Source: Paenibacillus polysaccharolyticus (GTDB lineage: Bacteria > Bacillota > Bacilli > Paenibacillales > Paenibacillaceae). From it: a stretch of DNA of 64,000 bases. The stretch's first letter is position 1; each line of letters begins with the position of its first letter. The translations under genes were made by a program, and so were the position numbers. Positions 26,233-35,946 of this stretch are shown here, piece by piece. Under the pieces are notes generated by a model. It did no database searches, was not told where the DNA came from, and saw nothing but the letters and a program-made list of their open reading frames with translations. The stretch is from assembly GCF_900102085.1 (NCBI RefSeq), contig NZ_FMVM01000023.1, forward strand, positions 1-64,000, written 5' to 3'.

Positions 26233-26257
26233 AAACGCCAACTTGATTGGCGTTTTT
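26233..26257 (+). terminator. Terminator after the hydrolase
   Basis: AAACGCCAA and TTGGCGTTT pair around CTTGA and end in a T run. Confidence 0.9.
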
Positions 26258-26415
26258 GTTGTGTTTTTTCATTATACAGAAATTCACAATTGTAAAATTA
26301 CCCGGAAAACAGCGATTAAAAAGGAAGCTTATGGTATCATAGATTAGAATGGCAAAATTCATGCGAGAGTATTTATGATGCATCCTGCATGAGATTGAAG
26401 GGAGAGGTAACCATT

Positions 26416-28818
26416 TTGAGTTGGGATTGGAACATGAATGGAAGGCTAAAAACGTTCACAGCCAAAGCCGCAGCAACAGCAATGGCAACTCTGCTGTTTA
26501 CGACACAGGTACCGGGTTTGACGGGGAGCGCATCCGCTGCTCAGGCGGGGACTGGCTCAGTGAATGAAGCAGTGTCGGGGGAAAACGATCAACTAGACGT
26601 AACAAGCAATGACGTGCCGGAGGGTGCAAAAATTTCATCCAGGCAAGCCGCTGAAAATATATTAAAGCTGTTTCCGTTATTAAAAAAAGCGACGATCTCG
26701 TCCGCTAATTTCGATGTATCCAATTCCTATCCACCGCCGGATTACAAGGTATGGGATATTGGATTTCAAATTGTACAAGGTAATCATTCCATGGGATTCA
26801 GCGCGAATGTGCATGCAGGTACGGGGGAAGTCCTAAGCGTACATTTGCCATCTGAATTAGTGGAGAGTCAGCTGTCATCCGGTTCAGATGTTCAATTTAC
26901 CAAGGAAGAAGCTGAAAAAACAGCTATGGAACTGCTACATCAGGCTATTCCTGAACTACAGGAAGGACAGTATGTGCCGCTAGGAGACACGGTTTCACCT
27001 GCGGAACAACAAGCGTTATTTGGCCGTAATGAATATCAGTTTGTCTATAACTTAAAACATGATGGCGTCGTGTCGGATGCAGAGACAGTCTACATAACTG
27101 TGGATGAGAGAGGTCAGGCCACATCGTATTCACGTTCGACCATCTCGGCGAAATATCCTTCCTCCAAGCCGAAGGCCTCGGAAGAGCAGGCCAGACAGGT
27201 ATTTGAAGATGGATTTGATGTAGAGCTTGCCTATATCTCCAAAGAACAATGGTCATCCAGACAAGGGCAAAAATATGTTCTCGGTTATTTGCCCAAAGGT
27301 GATAGTATGGGGCCGATTAACGCTAACACGTTAGACCGAATTGACGTGATGACAGGAAAAGCCGTGGACAAGAGCAGTTCACAACAAAATAAAAAAGTAA
27401 CAGGCAATGGGCCGGCATTTGTTGCAGCCAGCGGTCAGCGCTTAAATGTGCAACAGGCAGTAGAGCGGGTTGCAGCCAATTTTGACATTCCCAAGGATTA
27501 CAAACTCGAACACAGTCAATTAACCAAAGGTTACTATGGTAATGCGAACAGCCAGGTCTGGAGTCTTAGCTGGAGCAATCGCAATGCAAACATATCCTAT
27601 ATGTTCATGCGTGATATTTCGGCACAGGTCGATGCGGTTACCGGACAGGTCTACAGCTACAATTTGATGCAACGGGTTGGACCAGAGATGGGGCAAGAAA
27701 AACCTTCTCAAGAGAAGGAGAAAAAGACGGTTACTTCAACACAGGCCGAGAAACTTGCGATGAATACGATCATTGCCGCTGTTCCACAAGCCAAAGAGCA
27801 GTATCAACTGGCCAGAATGATAGAAGCAGACGATGCTCGTACGTTTGTATTTCAGCGTTATTTGAACGGGATTCTGGTTCAGGATGACACGGCACAGGTG
27901 CAGGTAAGGAACAATGGGGATATTACTGAATTTTATACACGCCTCGCGGCATCTCCTGAGCAACTACCGGCAGATATTACACCTGCAATCTCTTACGAAA
28001 AAGCTAAAGAACTCTATCTGAAGAAATATACGTTAACGTTGAATTATGCTCGTTACGGTGGGTTCGGCTTGGGTACTAGTGAACCTGTACCTGTGGGGGT
28101 GAATTTGGCTTATGTACCTGTAAGCGGTAAGAAATCTCTATACAATTTGAACGAATTACTGGATGCTAATACAGGTCAATGGTTCTTCATGTACGGTCTA
28201 GACCATGCGGCATCTCAGATCGAACCGACAGATACTGCGGGTCATATTGCTGAATCAGCTTTGCGTAACATGACCAAGCATAAGGTGTTGATTGCTGACG
28301 AGCAGGGACGTGTATTTCCGGATCGGGTCATTACCCGGGGGGATTGGTTTAATTATCTGGCAAGAGCAATTAATCCGAACATGGACATGTACTATAACAG
28401 CGAGAGCAATGAAAAACTTTTTGCTGATGTAACGATAGAAAGTCCGGATTACAAGGCAGTGAAAGTCCTTATAGATCAACGATGGATCGGTGGAGCTGAC
28501 CCTGAGAAGCAGCTAAAACTTGAGGAAGAAATGACACGTGAAGAATTGGCGGTCTTTCTGATGCGTATTCTACGTTATGAGAAGCTCGCTGGATTCTATA
28601 TGCAGCCGTCAGATTTGCCTAACATTGCCGATGCCGGTGCGATCAACAATAAGGGTGCTGTTTCTCTGAGCTTGAAGCTTGGCTTGTTACCTTCTATTGA
28701 GGGAAGATTCATGCCTGCGCGCAAAGTAACGGTAGCTGAGGCATCTCAAGTTCTTGAACGACTTGCCAAGTTGCAAGGGAAGACGGACACGTTCATGACG
28801 GGTAGCCGCCTTTATTGA
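26416..28818 (+). CDS. Exported YcdB/YcdC (PepSY-like) protein with SLH-type C-terminus
   Basis: Secreted protein of about 800 residues. A signal peptide (GRLKTFTAKAAATAMATLLF, ending near SASAAQAG) is followed by repeated YcdB/YcdC modules of PepSY-like type (KLAMNTIIAAVPQAKEQYQL, AYVPVSGKKSLYNLNELLDA) and a C-terminal region of about 180 residues with degenerate SLH repeats (VFPDRVITRGDWFNYLARAI, MTREELAVFLMRILRYEK). PepSY domains often modulate peptidases or bind peptides at the envelope; the partner here is unknown. The start is a TTG at 26416 with GGGAGAGG 8 nt upstream; 26389 is an earlier in-frame ATG without a ribosome site. Confidence 0.85.
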   Translation: MSWDWNMNGRLKTFTAKAAATAMATLLFTTQVPGLTGSASAAQAGTGSVNEAVSGENDQLDVTSNDVPEGAKISSRQAAENILKLFPLLKKATISSANFDVSNSYPPPDYKVWDIGFQIVQGNHSMGFSANVHAGTGEVLSVHLPSELVESQLSSGSDVQFTKEEAEKTAMELLHQAIPELQEGQYVPLGDTVSPAEQQALFGRNEYQFVYNLKHDGVVSDAETVYITVDERGQATSYSRSTISAKYPSSKPKASEEQARQVFEDGFDVELAYISKEQWSSRQGQKYVLGYLPKGDSMGPINANTLDRIDVMTGKAVDKSSSQQNKKVTGNGPAFVAASGQRLNVQQAVERVAANFDIPKDYKLEHSQLTKGYYGNANSQVWSLSWSNRNANISYMFMRDISAQVDAVTGQVYSYNLMQRVGPEMGQEKPSQEKEKKTVTSTQAEKLAMNTIIAAVPQAKEQYQLARMIEADDARTFVFQRYLNGILVQDDTAQVQVRNNGDITEFYTRLAASPEQLPADITPAISYEKAKELYLKKYTLTLNYARYGGFGLGTSEPVPVGVNLAYVPVSGKKSLYNLNELLDANTGQWFFMYGLDHAASQIEPTDTAGHIAESALRNMTKHKVLIADEQGRVFPDRVITRGDWFNYLARAINPNMDMYYNSESNEKLFADVTIESPDYKAVKVLIDQRWIGGADPEKQLKLEEEMTREELAVFLMRILRYEKLAGFYMQPSDLPNIADAGAINNKGAVSLSLKLGLLPSIEGRFMPARKVTVAEASQVLERLAKLQGKTDTFMTGSRLY

Positions 28819-28942
28819 TTCCAGGCAGGCTGAACTGCATTAATGTGTACGAATCTGTACGCATGCAAAGCCACTCATAATTTGCTCTAGGAAGACATAG
28901 GATGAAGTGAAGCGGCAAACATGATGACTGCAACTAAAGTTC

Positions 28943-28969
28943 AAGGGGCCTTCCGAGAAGGTCCCTTTT
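28943..28969 (+). terminator. Terminator after the YcdB-type protein
   Basis: AAGGGGCCTT pairs with AAGGTCCCTT (one wobble) around CCGAG. The rest of 28819-29138 holds only an 11-bp inverted repeat AAGTTGAATTA (29001)/TAATTCAACTT (29051) and a TACAAT -10-like box at 29094. Confidence 0.8.
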
Positions 28970-29138
28970 CCACTTGATTCCACTAAGATTGGAAAGATAC
29001 AAGTTGAATTATTCTTTTACACGTTAACGAAGTGGACTGTGTGAAATTTTTAATTCAACTTATATAGAACACTGAAAGCAAGACCTTTTATGATACAATA
29101 GGGCATGAGAATGCTACGAAGAAGGGTGGGGTCCTTTC

Positions 29139-30266
29139 ATGGGTAAGAACGGTAAACGAGTGATCACCATGTTGCTGGCAGGCTGTCTTGTTGCCGCTTG
29201 GTTGCCGCGTACAGTTGACCTGGATCAATTGTATGCAGCGTCAGGCACGTCCGAACTATCTACAGCGACGGATTTGCGTCAGACACTGTTGAATGCGATG
29301 TCGCAGCGTACAGAGAAAGTGGTGTTTACCTATAAGGGGAACGTGAAGGGCCTCAAGAAACAGTTGCAGACTTCTATCGATGAAGCAATGAAGAGTGATC
29401 CTTATATTCAATATACAGTGAAAAGTTATGCGTTTAACTATAAAGGCTCCAATACATCGGCCGAGGTGGATGTGACCCTCTCTTACCGGGAAACGAAGGC
29501 GCAGACCGATTATGTGAATCGGAAAGTAGCTAGTGTGCTCAAAGAAATTATTAAACCCGGCATGACGAGTCATGAGAAGGTTAAAGTTATTCATGATTGG
29601 ATTGTGCTGAATCTTGCTTATGATACTTCATTACAAAAATATACGGCTTATGACGGACTTGCGACAGGCAGTACCGTATGTCAAGGATACTCCTTGCTTA
29701 CTTACCGCATGCTGGAGCGGGTAGGGATTGAGAATCGCATCGTCGAAGGTCAAGCAGGCGGGCAACTTCATGCCTGGAACCTGGTGAAGCTGGATGGAAA
29801 GTGGTACCATATGGACACGACGTGGGATGATCCAACACCTGATCGCAAAGGCGTTGTGAGTCATAGCTACTACTTGTTAAGTGATAAAGAGATGGCGCGT
29901 GACCATGTCTGGACAGGCAAAAACAAGTACCCTGCAGCCTATGCACCTTACCGTGATGCTCTGCTTAAACTGGCGAAGACGGACGGAAACAAGCAGGAGG
30001 TATACCAAAAGCTGTACCATGCACTGGAGTATTCTCTGTATAATGAACAGGATGCAGTCAAGGAACGCGCAGTGCTCAAAACCAAAGTTCAGGGTGTGCT
30101 AAATGAGGGCGGAACTTCGTTAACCTTCAGATATAAGGGTACAGAGAGCAGTTTGATCGAAGATTTGCAGGATCTGTACCAGTTGGGTATGAAGTCTATC
30201 TCCTATTTTGTCTCCAAGATGGAAGATACAACAGACCTGCGTGTCAAAATTAACTGGACCTTGTAA
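29139..30266 (+). CDS. Secreted transglutaminase-like protein
   Basis: Exported protein of 375 residues with an N-terminal signal or anchor (VITMLLAGCLVAAWL). The papain-like transglutaminase core is complete: Cys181 in STVCQGYS, His211 in LHAWN and Asp226 in MDTTWDD. Such bacterial domains act as cysteine proteases or cross-linkers of wall proteins; which applies is unknown. The region after residue 270 has no recognised domain but resembles the N-terminal part (VFTYKGNVKGL versus LTFRYKGTESSL), so an internal duplication of a small domain is likely. It lies upstream of the LPXTG adhesin and could act on surface proteins. Confidence 0.87.
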   Translation: MGKNGKRVITMLLAGCLVAAWLPRTVDLDQLYAASGTSELSTATDLRQTLLNAMSQRTEKVVFTYKGNVKGLKKQLQTSIDEAMKSDPYIQYTVKSYAFNYKGSNTSAEVDVTLSYRETKAQTDYVNRKVASVLKEIIKPGMTSHEKVKVIHDWIVLNLAYDTSLQKYTAYDGLATGSTVCQGYSLLTYRMLERVGIENRIVEGQAGGQLHAWNLVKLDGKWYHMDTTWDDPTPDRKGVVSHSYYLLSDKEMARDHVWTGKNKYPAAYAPYRDALLKLAKTDGNKQEVYQKLYHALEYSLYNEQDAVKERAVLKTKVQGVLNEGGTSLTFRYKGTESSLIEDLQDLYQLGMKSISYFVSKMEDTTDLRVKINWTL

Positions 30267-30340
30267 TAGAGGGCAGGAGCATATAGTCTGGTTCAGGTTC
30301 AGTGGCGTCAAATATAGCTGTATCAACGTATCTTCGTACC

Positions 30341-30369
30341 AAGAGCACCGCATGACGGGTGCTCTTTTT
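30341..30369 (+). terminator. Terminator after the transglutaminase-like gene
   Basis: AAGAGCACC pairs with GGTGCTCTT around GCATGAC, followed by T residues. Confidence 0.88.
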
Positions 30370-30476
30370 GTTGTCCAGTCTGCCAGCATGTCCATTGTCT
30401 ATTTTTTGTATAGGTTCCCCTGTTATTCTATTCCTCGGCGTCTGCCAACATTATGAGCGAGGAGGATATGCGGAAC

Positions 30477-33400
30477 ATGAAGAGACAAGTGGGCATCATG
30501 ATGATTGCACTTTTGCTGGTTACGCAATTGCTACAAGGGATGGTGTTAACATCAACTGTGCATGCTCAGGATGACACGAACCTGATCTCGGCGGGTACAA
30601 TGAATAATTTAGAACCACCTTCACCAGAAGAGGATGACACGGTTCCTGAGGAACAGGACAATACGGATACTGCTACGGATGATGAATCAGTCCAGGGAGA
30701 TGTGGATCAAACGGCATCTGTAGAGGAAGCGAACCATACAAACGTAAGCCTTATGGCTACCGCTGCTGCAGCTCCCGAGATTCAGGAGAATCTGATTACG
30801 AGTGTGCAGATGTACAACCAGAAGCCGGATTATGACGGCAACGGTCAGATCGAAGTCAGGGGAGACAAGATTGAGGATATTCGCCCACGGATATCGGATG
30901 AAGTTGCGGTGGTTTTTAAATGGGGATTTGGGGATGATACCCATTCTTACGGGGATGGATCGACCTTCACATTCCACCTGCCTGACAAGTTTATGATAGG
31001 CTCACAGCTGAGGGGCAGTTTGGATGGGGGCGTCGGAGAATACGTCGTGAACCCGGACGGCACCATTGTATTTACCTTTAATGAAATGCTCGAGCATGCC
31101 AAGCTGGAAGGAAACTTCTATGTGTGGATCAAATTTGACGAGAGCAAGATGCAAGATGGACTGAAACAGAAGATTGATTTTAGTGGTGCAGGTCAAGGCA
31201 TTATTGATGTGAATTTTGCAAACACCGCGAAGGATGAACTTCAGAAGACAGGAAAAGCAAACAAAAATAATTTCAATTCGGATGAGATTGAATGGAACGT
31301 AGATTTTAATCAGGCCGAAAAGATCATGAACAATGTGGTTTTGGAGGATACATTACCGCTGGGGCTGTCACTTCAAGGGGATATTGAGATCCGCGAGCTG
31401 GAGGTCCAGTTAAATGGTTCCGTGAAGGAAGGTCCTGTTGTTAACACAGCAACCCAGTTCCCTGTAAACTTGGGCAATATCGACAAAGCATATCGTGTCA
31501 CATACAAGACGAACATTCAGGCACCGACTAGTGCTCCCTATACAGGTGTAACTTATTCCAATGAAGTGACACTGACAGCAGATCAGAGCGAGTATAATGA
31601 ATCCGATCTTGGACGTGTTACGGTTAGTTTCAATGAACCGCTGAACAAGTCGGGACAAGAAAGTGCATACGATCCAGTTACTCAGACGATTACATGGAAG
31701 GTTCAGTACAACTATAATCAGCAAACCATTGTACAGGCAAGTGCATGGCTTGAAGACCGTTTTGATACGGCAAAACAGAGGCTGATTGCAAGTTCACTTC
31801 GCGTATATGAAGTACAGATTCAATCGGATGGTCGCCCTGGTACAAGAACAGAGGTTGATCCTGCAAACTACACAGTGACTGGTGTCGGCACCGGTTTTAA
31901 TGAAGGTTTTAAGCTGCAGTTCAACAACGATATTGATAAAGCCTATGAGATTGAATATGACACCCAGGCCATACAGCGGATATACGAAAATGAGACTGTA
32001 GTTAATACAGTAAACACACAGGATGGCACGACTAAGGAAGGTCAAAAAAATATTGAGGAAGTTATTTTTGCGAAGAGTGTAAAAAATGAAAATTTCAATG
32101 CCAAGGAAATCGAGTGGCAGATTGTGCTGAACCGGGATCAGAAGGAGATGACGGACATCGTCATCACAGATGATTATACAGGCAGACATATGAAGCTTAT
32201 TCCGGGCAGTCTGCAGATCAGTGGCGATCAGCAGGATCAGTTCGAGGCAGAACCTGTAGCAGACCCGGCGGATGTGAATTTTGAAAAAGGGTTTACGATT
32301 CGCCTGAAACCTGGCGGTATGATTAATAAAGAACATGTGATCACTTATAAAACAAGCTTTGATCCAACGGCTGGAATGCCAACAAACAATGAATATCGCA
32401 ACACGGCAACGCTAAACTGGAATGAATCAGGCTTTCCGCAGACCGCTATAACAAAGTTTGCTGTGGTCAGACCCCAGAATTACACAATTGAGAATGGTAA
32501 CAAGAGGGGCGAATACAGCGCCAGAGACAAAGCGATTACCTGGACCATTGATGTGAATTACAATCTGTTCGATCTTCAGGAGGCCATTCTCAAGGATGCC
32601 TATATCGGGAATCAATCCTTTGTGGATGGATCATTGAAAGTGAATGAGCTTGAATTGAGGGGTGCCAACAATGTTACATCAGTTGGTGATGAGGTCACGT
32701 TGACATCGGGTCAATTCCAGCTTAACCCGGATGGCAAAGGTTTTACGCTGAATCTGGGTGACATCGGCAAAAAAGCTTATCGCGTGGTGTATCAAACGAG
32801 TCTGGACGGAGCGTATGCAGTGGAGGGTTCGTACAGCAATCATGCTGTTCTGACGGATGCTGAAGGCGGGCCTGTACGTTTTGACAAGAAGGCTGTAGTT
32901 ACTCCAGCCCATGGCGGAGTATATGTGAACAAAACAGGCCGTCAGGTGGGGACATCAGATCTGGCCTCATGGGTTGTAAACATTAATCCAAGTCAGTCAT
33001 TCATTGCCGCGGGTTCTGAATTAACGGACACGTTATCCGGCAACCAGATTTTGCTTGCCGATTCAATGAAGCTGTATGAAATTCAACTGCCTGCAAACAA
33101 TTCAGGCGATGTTTCGGTGAAGGATCGGCTGGTTGATCCATCGGAATATGAATTGGCAGTGGACGGTAACACATTTACTTTCACATTTAAGCACGACTTA
33201 AACACGGCATATCTTCTGGAATATCAGTCCTACATCAATGCTGATGATGGCGAGAGAATTCAAAATCAGGTTGATTTTGCAGGACAGTCCTCTTCCGTTG
33301 CGGGAGAAGGTAGCCAGGCTGGTATCAAGGTATCGATGGCTGGTGCAGGCGGAGGGGCATCCACCGGAGTGGGGAAAATCAAAGTGCATAAGGTGGATGA

Positions 33401-35021
33401 CAGCGGACAACCGCTGGAAGGAGCCATCTTCGCGATCTATAATGCATCTGGAACAATTCTTTTGGAAACATTGAAACCGACAGATGCGAACGGAATGGCC
33501 GAAAGCAGTCGGAATTATCGACTGCATCTCACGAGTGGTGTACCCTACCGTCTCAAGGAGGTTGCAGCACCCGCTGGATATCTAACAGACGCTGAGTATG
33601 GTTCTATTTCAGGCAAAACGATACAGTTCAAGGATGCGGATGCAGCCTTCGAGATTGTAAACGAAAAGATTCGTCAGGGCTTTGAACTGACCAAGGTAGA
33701 TGCAGCAAATCCAGCCAAGACGCTGGAGGGGGCTGTTTTTGAGTTATATCACATTCAGGGCTCAACGCGTGAGAAGCTTAATGAACTCACGTCAGGAGTG
33801 AACGGCAGAATCACCAAAGGAGATTTGGAAGCAGGGGCGTATGAATTAATTGAAATTCAGGCGCCGGAATTTTATACAGTGGATAGTACACCTATTCCGT
33901 TCACGATTACTGCGAACCAGACACAAATTGTGACACTTACAAAAACGAACCACATCGGTACGGGAGGTAAACTGACCGTAACGAAAGTAAATGCCAAGGA
34001 TCAAGCTCCATTGAGCGGAATTGAGTTCGAACTGCGTGATTCCTCCAACACGATTGTGGATACCGGGGTTACGAATCAACAGGGTATCATTGAATTTGGC
34101 AATCTGACTTATGATGTGTATACACTGGTGGAAACCAAAGCTGAAGGTTTCGTGATAGAAACCCCGGAGACTTCGGTATCCATTACCAAGCCAGACACTC
34201 AAGTGACGATCGAAAACAAGGAAAATGACCGTTCGGTAAAGCTGGTGAAATATAATGCAAGCCGAACGCAGCATCTGCAAGGTGCGGTCTTTGAATTACG
34301 TGCTCAATCAGCACTTATGGGGCCGGATGGAGAATGGCTGTTTAACGTGGTTACAGGCATCAACCCGACATTATTGACAACCGATCTCCACGGTGAGATT
34401 AAATTACAGCAGCTTGAACCCAATATGTATCAGTTGGTTGAAGTGAAGGCCCCTGCTGGTTATCAATTGGATCAGACGCCAGTTGTATTTGAAATTACCA
34501 ATCGACAAACCGAGGCCGTTGTTGTAGAAAAGACAAACCGGGCTATTCCGGTATCAGGCGGGCCGAGTGAGCCGTATAATCCGGGTACGCCTAACATTGG
34601 CAACACTCCAGAACCAACGAAACCAAATACACCTGATGGGAAAACACCGGAAATATCCGTGCCTGGTACGATTGTAACGAAGCCTTCGGAACCCGCAGAA
34701 GGAAGCGCGGGTGGAAGCAAGCCGGATGATGATTCCGAGACATCGCCTCCAGCGTCTGAAACGGTCGATGGAAATGAGACGCAGCCTCAGGTGACAGAAG
34801 GAAATGATACGGGCGAAGATGGTGAGCTTACACGTCCTACGGGTACAGATTCTGATCGTGAGGTTTCATCAGGGAACAGCAGCCATACGTCAGCTCAAGG
34901 CATGCTGCCCAAGACAGGTGAAGAGAGCTCCATCGTTTACACGGTCTCGGGATTAATGCTGATGGTTATGGGAAGTGCAGGGTACTTGTACTTCCGGCGC
35001 AGAGAGCAGTTCCAACGCTAA
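30477..35021 (+). CDS. LPXTG cell-wall adhesin with SpaA/Cna-B domains
   Basis: Surface protein of 1514 residues. A signal peptide (MKRQVGIMMIALLLVTQLLQ) and an acidic low-complexity stretch precede about five tandem adhesin modules of the collagen-binding/DUF11-like type (each with an IEWNVDFN- or ITWTIDVN-like strand). Four SpaA/Cna-B prealbumin-like domains follow, with candidate isopeptide Lys (VHKVDD, LTKVDA, VTKVNA, LVKYNA) and Glu residues (KEVAAPAGY, VEVKAPAGY). A Pro/Thr-rich wall-spanning part and the sorting signal LPKTG, helix and RRREQFQR tail close it. ATG 30477 is preferred (GAGGAGG upstream); ATGs at 30453 and 30468 are too early or too close. The convergent class D sortase next door is the likely anchoring enzyme. 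Confidence 0.92.
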   Translation: MKRQVGIMMIALLLVTQLLQGMVLTSTVHAQDDTNLISAGTMNNLEPPSPEEDDTVPEEQDNTDTATDDESVQGDVDQTASVEEANHTNVSLMATAAAAPEIQENLITSVQMYNQKPDYDGNGQIEVRGDKIEDIRPRISDEVAVVFKWGFGDDTHSYGDGSTFTFHLPDKFMIGSQLRGSLDGGVGEYVVNPDGTIVFTFNEMLEHAKLEGNFYVWIKFDESKMQDGLKQKIDFSGAGQGIIDVNFANTAKDELQKTGKANKNNFNSDEIEWNVDFNQAEKIMNNVVLEDTLPLGLSLQGDIEIRELEVQLNGSVKEGPVVNTATQFPVNLGNIDKAYRVTYKTNIQAPTSAPYTGVTYSNEVTLTADQSEYNESDLGRVTVSFNEPLNKSGQESAYDPVTQTITWKVQYNYNQQTIVQASAWLEDRFDTAKQRLIASSLRVYEVQIQSDGRPGTRTEVDPANYTVTGVGTGFNEGFKLQFNNDIDKAYEIEYDTQAIQRIYENETVVNTVNTQDGTTKEGQKNIEEVIFAKSVKNENFNAKEIEWQIVLNRDQKEMTDIVITDDYTGRHMKLIPGSLQISGDQQDQFEAEPVADPADVNFEKGFTIRLKPGGMINKEHVITYKTSFDPTAGMPTNNEYRNTATLNWNESGFPQTAITKFAVVRPQNYTIENGNKRGEYSARDKAITWTIDVNYNLFDLQEAILKDAYIGNQSFVDGSLKVNELELRGANNVTSVGDEVTLTSGQFQLNPDGKGFTLNLGDIGKKAYRVVYQTSLDGAYAVEGSYSNHAVLTDAEGGPVRFDKKAVVTPAHGGVYVNKTGRQVGTSDLASWVVNINPSQSFIAAGSELTDTLSGNQILLADSMKLYEIQLPANNSGDVSVKDRLVDPSEYELAVDGNTFTFTFKHDLNTAYLLEYQSYINADDGERIQNQVDFAGQSSSVAGEGSQAGIKVSMAGAGGGASTGVGKIKVHKVDDSGQPLEGAIFAIYNASGTILLETLKPTDANGMAESSRNYRLHLTSGVPYRLKEVAAPAGYLTDAEYGSISGKTIQFKDADAAFEIVNEKIRQGFELTKVDAANPAKTLEGAVFELYHIQGSTREKLNELTSGVNGRITKGDLEAGAYELIEIQAPEFYTVDSTPIPFTITANQTQIVTLTKTNHIGTGGKLTVTKVNAKDQAPLSGIEFELRDSSNTIVDTGVTNQQGIIEFGNLTYDVYTLVETKAEGFVIETPETSVSITKPDTQVTIENKENDRSVKLVKYNASRTQHLQGAVFELRAQSALMGPDGEWLFNVVTGINPTLLTTDLHGEIKLQQLEPNMYQLVEVKAPAGYQLDQTPVVFEITNRQTEAVVVEKTNRAIPVSGGPSEPYNPGTPNIGNTPEPTKPNTPDGKTPEISVPGTIVTKPSEPAEGSAGGSKPDDDSETSPPASETVDGNETQPQVTEGNDTGEDGELTRPTGTDSDREVSSGNSSHTSAQGMLPKTGEESSIVYTVSGLMLMVMGSAGYLYFRRREQFQR

Positions 35022-35071
35022 AGTGAGATGCTGGACACCCTGACCTGGACAAATACGAATAACGTATAATC

Positions 35072-35132
35072 AAACACCCTCCGGCCTATGCCACGAAGAA
35101 TTGATCTTCGTGAGCAGGCGGGAGGGTGTTTT
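35072..35132. terminator. Large bidirectional terminator between adhesin and sortase genes
   Basis: AACACCCTCC and GGAGGGTGTT close a structure whose apical stem is CACGAAGA/TCTTCGTG around ATTGA, so two stacked stems are separated by small internal loops. T runs follow on the plus strand. Confidence 0.85.
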
Positions 35133-35178
35133 GACGTTTTTTTCTTGGTTAAGGCTGTATCACGGTGTAGCAGTCCAT

Positions 35179-35808
35179 TTAAGTGTTTACTTTTACAGCG
35201 CGTATAATGAGCCGATGTGTTGCATCGATCAGCGGATCACAGGTGATCAACGTTAGAACTTCTCCAAGGCCCGGGTCTTCCAGAACAGATACATCGGAAG
35301 GCTCTACAACGGAAATCTGATCGATTTTGTAGTGTATGGTTGTTTGATTGGCAAGTATGATCTCTACAGAGTCGCCCATTTGAAGCTCACCCAGCCGGTT
35401 GAATAATCGACCTTTTCGATGAGCACGATGAGCAGCAATCGCCGCATTACCAGATTGTCCGATTGAAGCTGTCTCCATCAGATGGGCTGCAGCAAACTTC
35501 ATATTTTCCTGAGTCGCACCTTCCAGAATAGGCAAGCGCACATCAATAACCGGAATAGAGATAATTCCAATTGTTCCGGGTGCAAGGGAATTATTGGCGG
35601 CAATGTCCCCGGTAGTTCCCTCTTGGTCTGAATGACCGGTATCTATACTGCGTTCAAAGGTAAGATTCAGTTGAGACAGGCCGGACTGAAGATGTTTCAG
35701 TTCACTCAGGACTCGGCTCTGCTGCCAGTCATAATACATTTCTTGCAGCGTTGGAAAGCTGATCGTCAACAGGCCTAATAGCACAAGCAGGACAGACCAC
35801 TTTTTCAA
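35179..35808 (-). CDS. Class D-type sortase
   Basis: Membrane-anchored transpeptidase of 209 residues with an N-terminal signal anchor (residues about 4-20). Active-site residues are His127 (AAHRAH), Cys190 (TLITC) and Arg199 (THRLIIRA). It cleaves LPXTG-type signals and links the protein to peptidoglycan. The only LPXTG protein seen in the window is convergent and 157 bp away, which makes it the presumed substrate. Class D is judged from the short length, N-terminal anchor and TLITC context; class assignment from motifs alone is moderately sure. It starts at an ATG with GGAGAGATGT upstream. Confidence 0.88.
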   Translation of the reverse strand: MKKWSVLLVLLGLLTISFPTLQEMYYDWQQSRVLSELKHLQSGLSQLNLTFERSIDTGHSDQEGTTGDIAANNSLAPGTIGIISIPVIDVRLPILEGATQENMKFAAAHLMETASIGQSGNAAIAAHRAHRKGRLFNRLGELQMGDSVEIILANQTTIHYKIDQISVVEPSDVSVLEDPGLGEVLTLITCDPLIDATHRLIIRAVKVNT

Positions 35809-35889
35809 AGTACATCTCTCCTTCGGTTGAGAGTATAATAGGTGTTCCCTTATCTATTGTACGGATCAACCTATACAAAATATGGACAG

Positions 35890-35933
35890 AAAAATCCCCT
35901 GTTCCAAACAGATTGCTCTGTAGAACAGGGGAT
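35890..35933 (-). terminator. Terminator of the lysine permease gene
   Basis: ATCCCCTGTTC/GAACAGGGGAT with an inner ACAG/CTGT forms a long stem; the minus-strand transcript ends in TTTTT. Confidence 0.9.
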
Positions 35934-35946
35934 GAGGATTAGTCTT

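Noticed and set aside
29001..29063. TTCAACTTATATA shared with 16032-16046 near xylR, and an inverted AAGTTGAATTA copy
   Set aside because: Many pairs of shared 13-mers are expected by chance in 64 kb, and the two genes have no obvious common control.
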